Shown in pieces: positions 21,663 to 31,912 of a stretch of DNA of 64,000 nucleotides. The notes beneath the pieces were generated by a model that worked only from the letters and a program-made list of their open reading frames with translations, searched no databases and was not told where the DNA came from. The DNA is from Adiantum capillus-veneris (taxonomy: Eukaryota > Streptophyta > Polypodiopsida > Polypodiales > Pteridaceae), in the NCBI GenBank assembly GCA_014529385.2, contig CM043942.1:6881001-6945000 (forward strand), written 5' to 3'. How positions within the stretch are numbered: the first letter of the stretch is position 1; each line of letters starts with the position of its first letter. The position numbers and the translations under genes are program-made.

Positions 21663-22735
21663 GAGCACAGAGGACAAGGTTCAAGAGGAGTGGCATTCTT
21701 ATTTAGGGAGGAGTTATAACCTCTGATACAATATAGCATGCTAGGTATATGTGGGTGAGACTGAAGGCAGAGACACGCGATACCTCTACATCGCTATTTG
21801 CTATTTCCCACCTAGCACGTTAGTATATGCATGACCCAAAGGACAGTCCCCCTTCTCTAGTTTGGATGATGATATATGGGAGTCTTCTAGGGAAGGCGAC
21901 ATTATTATCTTGGGGGATTTCAATGCTAGGACTGCCCATCACCAGACAGTATTCTATGATACCTCAGAGGAGTTGATGTGGGAGCTTGATATTACAGAAA
22001 TGGGGTTGTCTACATTGTCACAAGATGAGAAGCACACTGAGTATGGCAGATACTTGATTGATATGGGGGTTGCACATGGATTGGCCATTTTGAATGGCCT
22101 ACAAAGATTCCCTACAGCAAGTGGTTTTACATGCTTTCCACACCGGCATGGCATTAGTATGGTGGATTATGTTATGGCTTTGCCAAGACTCAGTCCTTCC
22201 TTTCAAGATTTCATGGAGGGAACTAGGCCGGTTGAATAGAAGTCGATCATATTGTCTTGTCTTTCACTCTATCGTTCCAGTTCAGCACAACTCCATTGGG
22301 AGAGGTCTGCACACATACTCGGTATACTTTCAAGAGGAAGACAGATCGCTCCATGATGCAGCATCAAAGGCATATCCCCACAGCCAACCCACACACAGAC
22401 AATATGGGAGCATGCCTCAGGACAGTTGGTATGATGAGGAGTGTAGAGAGACGAGGATCAGATTACAAACAAAGGTGCTCATGGATACTACCACACATAG
22501 ATACTCACGGGATTATCTTTCGCAGCCTAGTGCGACGCGACGAAAGAAGAGGGCTCGCCAATCTCAGTTAGAGCATGATCTGTATCAGCTGTTTATGAGT
22601 CAGGACTCTAGTGAGGCATGGACGCTTTTCCATGAGCACTCTCCACCACCAGTCACCACTTCCACATAGATGGGGGAATATGCTATATCTCTCTATACAA
22701 CATCGGGGCAGCCACCTTTGCCTGACCCTCTCAAA
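21663..22735 (+). pseudogene. LINE ORF2 fragment: endonuclease and linker (same superfamily as LINEs A-E)
   Basis: Reads DGD-like EGDIIILGDFNARTAHHQ, a HTEYGRYLIDMGVAHGLAIL block and DYVMALPRLSPSF, then SWYDEECRETRIRLQTK and WTLFHEHSPPP, matching LINE copies A, C and E in order. It is closest to LINE B (35823-36240). Frame changes at about 22235 and stops make it dead. It ends abruptly at 22735 against the minus-strand LINE piece, sharing only a few bases (ctcaaa) at the join. Confidence 0.8.
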
Positions 22736-23043
22736 AAGTTCTTCTCCTCAATAGAGGGGAAGCGCAATATGAGAGCTCTTCCTCTCGATGTTTCCCCCGT
22801 GCATCCACTTTTCTTACCAACTCTCCATGCTCTTGTGTGCGTCGCTTTTTGCATCCCCATTAGTACCATGAGCTCCTGTACTTCCTCATCAATTTTGTCC
22901 CGATCGTTAAGGCCAATAACCCTCACATGCAAAGCCCTCATACGTCTTCGTTGTTCCTCCTCAAGTGTCATGTTGATGATGGTGGGAGTGGGGATTGACA
23001 CCTCCTTGCCTTTGCCCTTCTTTGCCACCAAAATCCACTTCTT

Positions 23044-24641
23044 ACCATCCGAGCATCACGCGCCCACTTTCCACAGTGGCGACATGGTTTTGACCCGTCT
23101 TCGGATGTGCTAGTAGAGGAGGCGGACATCCCCATCTCATTTTGCTTTCCGGGTTTACGGAGGGAGTACCTTCCACTTCTCTCCAGGATTGGCTCCGCCA
23201 TCGGAACTGTCCTGGAGACACCTCGTACGGCAGCAGCAGTAGCTGCCAAGGCGGCTGGCATCCCTTCAGTTCGAGTTTTGGTCAGAGATACCCACACGCT
23301 CCCGAAGGTCATCCTTCTGCCTCGGGTGAGTGGGGGTTGGTTTAGACAGAGTGTGGAGTACTCGGGTCTCCCGAACCAGTGCTTCATTTGCAAACAGATG
23401 GGCCACCTAGCGAAGGCTTGTCCACGGAGGAGACCACGACCCGCACCCCGGCCTCAGCCCCAGCCTGCCAAGGCTGGGCCGCAGCCACAGCCAGCGACAC
23501 AGAGCACAGATTCAGCGCCACCCTCCGAGCCTGGGGCTCCAGCGGAGGAGGGGTGGCAGCAGGCCCGTGGCCGTCGACGCCAGGGGCCACAGTGACAGCC
23601 TGGCACTCAGAGTGGCCCCCAGGTGCCTACTCAGCAGCAGTGGGTTCCCACAGGGAACCGCTTTGGTCCTCTTGAGCAGGAGGAGCCCCCAACGCCAGCC
23701 ACCACCTCCGCTTCACCCTCGCCAGCCGCTCCGCCTTCTGATCCCCCCTCCTCCTCCTCATGCCCTCCCCCGCCCTCTGCTACCGCTCACTCCCCACCAC
23801 GCCCCCCCCCATGTCTCTGCCGCCCCACCCCGCTTCTCCTCTCCCTCGCCCCCCCCCCCCCCCCCCAGCCCCTTCTCCCCCTCCTCCTGCTTCAGTACCA
23901 CAGTCGGCTCAGGAGACTGGACCCTTGCCGGCGGCCAGGAGATCTCTTGGCAGCGCCTTCGCCACGAGTCGCCTAGCGAGAGAGGGTCAGCCCTTCATGC
24001 GGCCCCCACTGCAAATTCAGACTTCTCCACTTGCAGCTATCCCTCGTGGTTTGACGAGCTTTGACCTCCGACGCCGCTGGGATTTCTTCGATTACGGGTT
24101 TACTCGTTTTCTTGGCGATTCCGCAGCAGACCACGAGGCAGCCTGCTTCAGAGTCCACGCTTTGTTCCTCGCCGCTAAGGGGACAGAGGCCTTGGACTCA
24201 GCAGTTGGTCTCTCCTTCCCCCTATGTGGCAGGACTGAGACAGAGTGGTCCCTCGACTCAGTGGTGGGATGGTTGCATACACAGGTTCTCGAGTTCTCTC
24301 ACCACATGGGAGAACTTGGCATTACAGATTTGCTGCAGACTTTGTGGCCACTGGCCAAGTTTGCGGTGACACCCCCAGATTCTACAGGATGTAGACACAT
24401 TGTGGTGTACTTTTTTGCTGATACGCAGTGTTTGCCTTGCTATGTATTCATTCATGAGGACTCCTGGACAGAGGAGGTTGCTTTACGCACGGCTCGCTCT
24501 ACTTGGGCTTGGACCAGGCACTCACTGCAGTCTCACCTATCTAGAGGACGCTCGAATGCGGATTACTCCCCATCCAAGCCTACTTCGAAGATAGCTCGTC
24601 TTGCTGCTGCGGCAACATCTGTTCTCTCTCGCTCCCCATGA
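23044..24641 (+). pseudogene. L1 ORF1: CCHC RNA-binding protein (5'-truncated, one stop, one shift)
   Basis: The open frame enters from the 5' junction and reads PQWRHGFDPSSDVLVEEADI, then ISFCFPGL, the plant L1 ORF1 pattern. It reaches a zinc knuckle CFICKQMGHLAKAC (about 23386-23427, C-x2-C-x4-H-x4-C). A TGA at 23593 interrupts it. A Pro/Ser-rich tract with a long C run (23850-23867) then shifts the frame. The last part (to 24641) is a globular C-terminal region (RRRWDFFDYGFTRFLGDSA). Its TGA overlaps the ORF2 ATG as ATGA, suggesting termination-reinitiation. It would coat the element RNA. Confidence 0.75.
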
Positions 24642-27600
24642 GGATCGTCTCGTGGAACGTGCAGGGACTAGGTGGGCCCCAGTTTCAGCGACAGCGGGGC
24701 CGATTGCGTCAGAAGCTTCAGCGTTGCCTTGTGGGAGGAGAGATTGATCTCCTTATGCTTCAGGAGCACCATTTGTCTGAGAGCCGCATTCGGCGATATG
24801 GTCAGATTTTGCGTGGACGCTATGATACCTTTTGGTCAGCTGCTTTTGGACCTGGAGGCATCCAGGGTGGGGTATGTATGACTATTGCGGACTCATTACA
24901 GCAGGCCATTGTGGGCAGAGGGATTATTGTACCAGGCAGGGCTCAGTGGATTACTATGCAGGTTCAGGGTGGCCTTGTGGGTTTCCTGAACATCTATGCG
25001 CCCAATGTGGCGAGTGCTCGTGCAGAGTTTTGGTCACAGATTGTTGAGTCTTTGCCACAGGTTGACCAGTGGTGTGTAGGAGGGGACTTCAACATGTTGG
25101 AGGACCCTTCTGACAGGATCGGAGGCAGCCATGCTACTTTGCATGGAGTCGAGTTAGCAGCTTGGGAGAGGTTTTGTATGACGTTGAGGGTCTCGGATAC
25201 ATGGCAGCATTCTGGCTTTGTGAGGCCTCCAGAGAGTCTTGCCTTCTCTAGATCGGACCGCAGAGTGGGAGGAGTGAATCTATCGCGCATAGATCGCTTC
25301 TACACTAGTGACCACTTGAGTGACTTGGGGGGATCAGTGGGCATCCTGGCAGGGACATCCTTCTCGGACCATGCACCAGTGATCCTCACAGTGGCAGACA
25401 GGCAGAGGAGTGGGAGCACGATGCTTCGCATCCCAGAGCGGGTCTTGTTGGACTCAGCACTCAGAGAGAGGGTCGAGGCTCTATGGACAGAGGGCATGGA
25501 CAGCCAGGCTCCACCTGCAGACAAAGTGGCCTCAGGCCTATCTCAGCTTGGCCACTTCTTTCTCCAGGAGTCTTTGGCTCGACGGGCTGCAGCGAGAGAG
25601 GAGGAGCAGCGTCTCAGACGAGGCATTGCTTCACTACAGAGGATGCAGGAGCAGCATCCAGACAGTCCATGGTTGGAGGAGCAGCTACAGCAGGCTCGAC
25701 AGGAGCTTGCTTGCACAGAGGAGAGGCGCCATGAGTTTGCCTTCCACCGACAGGCATCTCAGTGGACTCAGGTGGGTGAAAGAGTGACAGGTGTTTTTTT
25801 TGAGACAGTGGGACCTCGGCACTCGCATGCCAAGGTCAATCAGTTGAGGAGACCCGATGGGTCAGTTGTCTGTGAGCCAGAGGATATGCGTGCAGTTGCT
25901 ACTGACTTTTACCGTGAGCTACTGTCAGCTGAGCCCGAGTCAGAGAGACAGGATGCATGCAGGGACCAGGTCTGGGCACAGATGCCTTGTCTTGTGACTA
26001 AGGAGATGCGGCAGAGGCTTGAGTTACCTCTTCAACTTGAGGAGCTGCACACGGCCCTTAGGGCCCTCCCTCGTGATAGCTGTCCAGGTGAGGATGGGCT
26101 GACTTTCACCTTCTTCTTGGAGTACTGGGACCTGCTTGGCCCAGATCTTTGTAGTGCCTTTCAGTACATTCTACACACAGGAGTGATGCCGGATAGCATG
26201 AGTGAGGGCCTGATTTACCTCATTCCAAAGGAGGGTGGCTCCTTGGATGAGATTCGACAGTGGCGTCCCATCACCATTCTCAACTCAGCCTACAAAATTC
26301 TTGCCAAGGCTCTGAGTTTGAGGATTCAGCCACTTTTGGAGAGCCTTATACATGGGACTCAGACAGGTTTTGTAAAGGAACGCAGTATCCTTGACAACAT
26401 CTTCACTTTTTGAGAGGCTTCTGCCCTTGCACGGCTCCGTGGGGAGGACCTTGTGATTCTTCTTCTCGATTTTGAGAAGGCATACGACAGAGTTGACTGG
26501 GACTTTCTAGAGGGCACGCTACGTAGGATGGGCTTCTCAGAGGCTTGGATGAGAGGGGTGTCAGCTTTGTACAGGCAGGCCCACAGTCAGGTGCTTTTGG
26601 CAGGAGGTAGAGGTGAGCGCTTCATGCTCACACGATCGGTCAGACAGGGTTGTCCTCTTGCCCCCTTTCTCTTTCTGTTCTATGCGGAGGCGATGAGCAG
26701 ATTTTTGGTGTCACAGCAGGTTGGTTTGAGGGGCTTAGCACTCCCTATACGGGGAGATGAGCTTCTGGACGCTGAGTTTGCCGACGACTCAGCCTTGTAC
26801 TTAGAGGGCCAAGAGGCCAATTTACACAGATGTGGGCACGCCTTGGAGACCTTCTGCTGTGCATCGGGCGCACTGATCAACTGGGGAAAGACAGTGGCTT
26901 TCTCAGTTGGTAGTGCTCCTGTGCCAAATTGGATGCCAGGAGAGGGTTTCAGGTGGATTCCTCCAGGGACTGCAGTTCGGTACTTGGGTTGTCAGGTTGG
27001 TTTGGATTTGTCCCCCGAGCAGCAGATTGCTCCTCTTCTCCTGTCCATCAGGAGAAAGCTGTTACATTGGAGCTCAGCACGACTTTCGCTGGCTGGTAGA
27101 GTAGTAGTTGCCAACCAGGTGTTGTTGGCGACTATGTGGTACATCACTTCTTGCTGGATCTTCTCGAGTTCTTGCATCAGCCAGGTAGAGAGGTTGATCA
27201 GGAACTTCCCTTGGTCTGGTCGCGACACTCAGATTGCCCGAGCCAAGGTGGCTTCGTCGGTCATCACACTTCCTTGTTCTCAGGGAGGGCTTGGGATCAT
27301 TGATCCAGCACAGCAGAGCAGAGCCCTTCTTGGGAAGTTCGTCGTCAGAGGACTTCTTCCAGGCGAGGAGCCCTGGAAGGAGTTCTTGTTGCAGAGGCTT
27401 CGTGCCAGGGTACCTCAGTCAGGAGGCCCTTGGCAACCTTCGACCAGATGGATCTTTACAGAGTTGCGCAGAGTTGCGCCGAGTTGGTTTGAGCAGGAGA
27501 CTGGAGGACCGATTCGCTCTGAGTTTGCTTCGTTCTTGGGAGCTATTGCGGCGTGGCCTAGAGCAGCGGCAGCCGACGTGCACGGAGGAGCGCCTACGGC

Positions 27601-28862
27601 AGCCCCTCGTCTGGAACCCCATGGTTAGCACTCAGAGAGGCCACTTGGTTGGGAGTAGGCCTCATGTTTCTTGGGGTCCCATGGCAGCAGGTCCAGCGCG
27701 CTCTCTAGGTGACTGGCTAGAGTTCACAGGTTTGTCAGAGGAGGTGCAGGTTGTCCAACTACAAGGCATGAGAGGGGTTCAGAGCATGTGTCAGGACATC
27801 TCAGAGTCAGTTCCAGCTGATTGGCTCACGCCTCTCGAGCCAGTAGCACCCCCGTGGATGGGAGCCTTCACACGACTGGAGGTTCTCATTTCAGTCAGGG
27901 CTTGCTCAGAGACTGTCCCAGCCCTGTTCTTCGAGCTTCAGGGTGGGGGACGATTACAGAGAGTTGCAGTAGAGGCCCCGCAGGTAGCAGAGTGTTGTTT
28001 CCAGAGGATCCGAGTTGTGGGCATCTGTGGGAGGACTTGCGTCATAGACCCTGACCCAGCAGCTCTTGAGACAGAACACTGGAGGCTATGGGCTTGGGAG
28101 TGTTGTCCACTGGCACGAGTACAGTGGGATCCTGGTGAGTGGCTATGGAGGGACCCATTCTCTTCTGCAGACCGCCCAGGATTCCCTTTCTTTCAGTACA
28201 CTGTTCGGCTTGGACGTCATATACTTGCAGCACAGAGAGAGGCCCGCCCCGCTGCAGCACGTCATTGGCAGGAGGAGGGTCTCACAGTTGAGTTCTTGGC
28301 AGCTTTTTGGCAGAGGCTGTGGGACTCCAGACAGCCGAGGCGCGTCACCTTGTTCCAGTGGTTGGTTGCACACAGAGCCACAGCAGTAGGGAGCTGGCTT
28401 GTACATAGTGGTCTCTCGGCCGCATGTACAGCCTGTGACCAGTTGGTGGAGAGTCAGCGACACTGTCTTTGGGACTGCCCCTCGGCCCAGCAGGTGTGGC
28501 TACGAGTTCTTCGGCTGATGCCTGCCCTCTCCACGGCTCGACAGTACACTTGGGGGGCGGCGGCGGCTTGGTCCACCCTCACGGGCCCGGCACTTCAGTT
28601 TGAGCTATCTTCCACCAGCAGGATGATAGTGATACAGGGGGGTCGACCTACACTCCAGCCTGCCACAGACCTTACTCCACAAGAGTGGAGCAGTGAGAGA
28701 GCGGAGTGTTGGGAGCTCATCAGCGGCCTAGCTCTCTGGTTCATCTGGCGGGCCCGTTGTTTCCGCATCTTTGAGGCTCGCCCTGTACCACCAGCGGAGA
28801 CTGTTCGTGACTTTTGGCTAGAGCTGATCCACACTCTCAGAGGACAGCTTGAGGGACTATAG
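24638..28862 (+). pseudogene. L1 ORF2: endonuclease-RT-zf-RVT, nearly intact
   Basis: It starts MRIVSWNVQGLGGPQFQRQR (24638). APE endonuclease: LMLQEHHL, GGDFNMLED, SRIDRFYTSD, SDHAPV. RT: ALPRDSCPGEDGLTFTFFLE, WRPITILNSAYKILAK, GFVKERSILDNI, LLLDFEKAYDRVDW, RQGCPLAPFLFLFYAEA, catalytic FADD at 26777-26788. C-terminal zinc region: LFQWLVAHRATAVG, CTACDQLVESQRHCLWDC. One in-frame TGA (26412, probably a former Trp) and one frameshift near 27520-27600 separate it from an intact about 1400-residue protein. The 3' UTR is 28863-29139. Confidence 0.9.
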
Positions 28863-29162
28863 GGCAGCTCCGACCGCATGCGGGAGCGCCGCGAGGCTTT
28901 CCTTCGTCTCTAGCGCCCTGGGCCGTTTTACTCCATGGTCCAGGGGGTGCTCAGATGGCACTATTGTCCACCTGTGTGGCTTTTCCCTCCTCCCATCTCT
29001 TGATTTAGCCCCATTGTATATATGTTGTTTTTTCATTGGGAGAGTCTCCCCATCATGTTTGTTGTAGCCCTCTCTTGCAGAGGTGGATGTAGCCCTATGG
29101 GCAGCTTTCATTAACTAATAGAAGGATCTTTTTCTCGGGAAAAAAAAAAAAATCAACTTCTT

Positions 29163-31400
29163 CGCTTTCTTATGGGTTTTGGTAATCATATCTGCCCATG
29201 AAGACGTTTTTGCTTCCTGTTGTTTCTCCTCTTCCTTAATGGCTTGCATTTGCTTATTGATCACCTTAAGTTCTTCTATCACTGAGGGTTGGATTTCTTC
29301 CTCTTCTAGTCTACCATTGGCTCTTGCCTCGGCTAGGTCTCTCTTGAGGGCTGAAATCTGATTCTTGAGGTCTTCAATTTCGGCCCGATGCTCCAATTTC
29401 TCCACAGTTCGAAGCACGGCCTCGCTGATTTTCCACTGAAGAAAGACTGCCTTCTCCATCGTCCATCTCTGTCTTGTACGCCTTCATCTCCTTTTTCCAT
29501 GTTTGCTAACCTCTTGCTAGTAGCCAAAAAAGTTGATTTCTTCATTGTTGGTGATGCCATTGCATGCAAATCACTCAAGGGGGAGGGGCTAGAGCTCTCA
29601 GAAAGTGATGGGTTTGCGCTCATGACCTCCATCACAAGACGGCCACACTAAACACAGCTGTTTCTAGAACTTTCCACACTTACGCATACATTTTCTCCCC
29701 CATCAAGCATACATTTCGCATACAAATTCCCATCCCTGTAGTTTCTGTGAATTTCTGAATTTTCTGCTCTGAATTTTGAATTTCTCAATTTTTTGAATTT
29801 CTGAAATTCTCTGCTCTGAATTTTAAATTTTCTGAATGCTCTAAAAACCAGGTCTATAGGTTCTAAAATATGCTCGTTCTGAAATTCTGCAAATTTTTGC
29901 TCCAAGGTCTCGGCCGCGAGCCCACGCGTCGGGTCACGTCTATCATGCCCCCTAGTAAGGGTAGCACTGCATTGCGCCCTGCGCGGTCACCTCAAGCCAC
30001 GAGCCTACCCAATTGCGGGGCCGTGAGCTATTTCGGTATTACACAAGTGCAGGTATTAACACAGGAGCCAGCAGGGCAGCGTCCTTTGCGTTACACGTTC
30101 GCACCAGCAGGTAGCGGGCCAATCCCACAGAGGGAGTTGCAGGCAACAGGAAATCATTTCTCGACAGAGTATTGCAGGCCGCGAGCTTCTTCCACATAGG
30201 GGGCCGCGTGCAGGATTGAATCAGCGCCCTAAAGGGGCTTATCTCAGTCGCGAGCTGACCCTACTGGGGGCCGCGTACCTTCTCTATCGTGCCCCCAGTA
30301 GGGTCAGCTCGCGGCTGAGATAGGCCCCTTCAGGGCACTGATGCAATCCTGCACGTGGCCTCCTCTCTGGGAGAAACTCGCAGCTTGCAATACTCTCTGT
30401 CGAGCAACGATCCCCTGCTCCACGCAACTCCCTCTGTGTGACTGGACCGCTACTTGGTGCGAACAACCTGTAACGCAGAGGACGCTGCCGTACTGGCTGC
30501 AGTGTTAATACCTGCACCTATGTAATACCGAAATAGCTCACGGCCCCGCAGTCCGGTAGGCTTGTGGCTTGAGGCAACCCCGCAAGGCGCAAGGCAGCGC
30601 CACCCTCACTAGGGGATGTGATAGACGTGACCCGACGCGCGAGCTCGCGGCCCAAACCTTGGAGCAAAAATTTGCACATTTTCAGAACCTGCAAACCTGG
30701 TTTTTCAGAGCATACAGAAAAATTAAAATTCAGAGTAGAGAATTTCAGAAATTCAAAAAATTCAGAAATTCAAAATTCAGAGCAAAAAATTCAGAAATTC
30801 ACAGAAATTGCAGCCAGGAAAATTTGTATGCGAAATGTATGCTTGATGCGGGAGAAAATGTATGCATAAGTGTGGAAAGTTCTGGAAACAGCTGTGTGTT
30901 TAGTGTGGTCGTCTTGTGATGGAGGTCATGACCGCAAACCCAGCACTTCCCAATAGCTCTAGCCCCTCCCCCTTGAGTGGTTTGCATGCAATGGCATCAC
31001 CAGCAATGAAGAAATCAACTTTTTTGGCTACCAGCAAGAGGTTAGCAAATATGGAAAAAGGAGATGAAGGCGTGCAAGACAGAGATGGAAGAGTGGAAGA
31101 TGGAGAAGGCGGTCTTTCTTTAGTGGAAAATCAACAAGGCCGACCTTCGAACTGTGGAGAAATTGAAGTATCGGGCCGAAATTGAAGACCTCAAGAATCA
31201 GATTTCAACCCTCAAGAGAGACCTAACCGAGGCAAGAGCCAATGGTGGACTAGCAAAGGAAGAAGTCCAACCCTCAGTGATAGAAGAACTTAAGGTGATA
31301 AAAAAGCAAATGCAAGCCATTAAGGAAGAGGAGAAACAACAGGAAGCAAAAACGTCTTCATGGACAGATATGATTACCAAAACCCATAAGAAAGCGAAGA
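29163..31400. repeat. Large head-to-head inverted repeat (LINE 5' halves), 19-nt spacer
   Basis: From the spacer 30272-30290 the two sides are mirror images: actgggggc | cgcgtacc... | gcccccagt. The match continues through a GC-rich core (29900-30660) and an AT-rich gaatttctgaa stretch to ORF1 on both sides, roughly 90% identical by eye. If the inserted L1 (23044-29148) is removed, the left arm extends to 22736 and each arm is about 1.4 kb. Confidence 0.9.
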
Positions 31401-31882
31401 AGTAGATTTTGGTCGCAAAGAAGGGCAAAGGCAAGGAGGTGTCAATCCCCACTCTCACCATCATCAACATGACACTTGAGGAGGAACAACGAAGACGTAT
31501 AACGGCTTGGCATGTGAGGATTACCGGCCTTAACGATCGGGACAAAATTGATGAGGAAGTACAGGAGCTCATGGTACTAATGGGGATGCAAAAAGCGACA
31601 CACACAAGAGCATGGAGAGTTGGTAAGAAAAGTGGAGGCGCGGGGGAAACATCGAGAGAAAGAGCTCTCATATTGCGCTTCCCCTCTATTGAGGAGAAGG
31701 ACTTTTTGAGAAGAAGGCCCACTCTCAAAAAGACTGGTATCTTCCTTGGTGACGATCTCACCCTCTCACAGCTTGCCCACATGCAAGAAGTTATGCCAGA
31801 GATTAGGGCCGCAAGAGAAAAAGGGAAGACAGATTTTTACAGAGAAGGAAGAGTAGTCATTATGGAGAGACACCCTACATGA
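30919..31882 (+). pseudogene. LINE A ORF1: coiled coil + RRM-like RNA-binding protein
   Basis: Starts MEVMTANPALPNSSSPSPLS; a KSTFLATSKRLANMEK block begins the coiled coil. A shift near 31080-31150 moves the frame to AEIEDLKNQISTLKRDLTEA, a strong heptad pattern. A TAG at 31403 precedes the RNA-binding half: LEEEQRRRITAWHVRITGLN, then ERALILRFPSIEEKDFLRRR, GIFLGDDLT and PEIRAAREKGKTDFYRE. The layout coiled coil, RRM-like, C-terminal domain recalls vertebrate L1 ORF1p (R-RF...AREKG...dls), not the CCHC type of the 23-29 kb L1. It ends at TGA 31880-31882, in frame with ORF2. Confidence 0.8.
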
Positions 31883-31912
31883 CGGTGCAAGACCTATGGG
31901 GCCACACTGAAG

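Larger units (their letters stand above)
23044..29148 (+). mobile_element. L1-type LINE inserted into the minus-strand LINE, 14-bp TSD, poly-A
   Basis: Target duplication aaaatccacttctt (23030-23043) / aaaatcaacttctt (29149-29162, one difference). The 3' end is ...tttctcggg plus about nine or more A. It starts inside ORF1, so it is slightly 5'-truncated. It is visibly richer in G+C than its neighbours. ORF1 (23044-24641) and ORF2 (24638-28862) are nearly complete, with few disabling changes, so it is among the younger insertions here. Confidence 0.92.
22736..30271 (-). mobile_element. Minus-strand 5' half of a LINE (5' UTR + ORF1), split by an L1
   Basis: Reading right to left: a 5' UTR (30271 to about 29640), then ORF1 from an ATG complementary to about 29633 (MMEVMSANPSLSESSSPSPL), a coiled coil, a break at 29149 for the L1 insertion, and resumption at 23043 with KGKGKEVSIP...NMTLEEEQRRRMRALHVRV. 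It stops at RFPSIEEKNFLR (22736). It is the mirror of LINE A's first about 1.4 kb. Being truncated at its 3' side is unusual for target-primed insertion and suggests rearrangement. Confidence 0.8.

Noticed and set aside
23600-24000. Extensin-like proline-rich host gene
   Set aside because: The tract lies inside L1 ORF1 between the zinc knuckle and the C-terminal region and shares its boundaries.
29750-29870. Heat-shock-element-like array (GAA/TTC repeats) in the LINE 5' UTR, mirrored at 30700-30800
   Set aside because: Spacing between GAA and TTC blocks is mostly one base, not the two required, so it reads as a low-complexity repeat.
30272-30290. Palindrome centre as the end of a hairpin (Helitron or fold-back) transposon
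   Set aside because: The mirror symmetry extends through the LINE 5' UTR and ORF1, so it is a LINE inversion rather than a short fold-back element.
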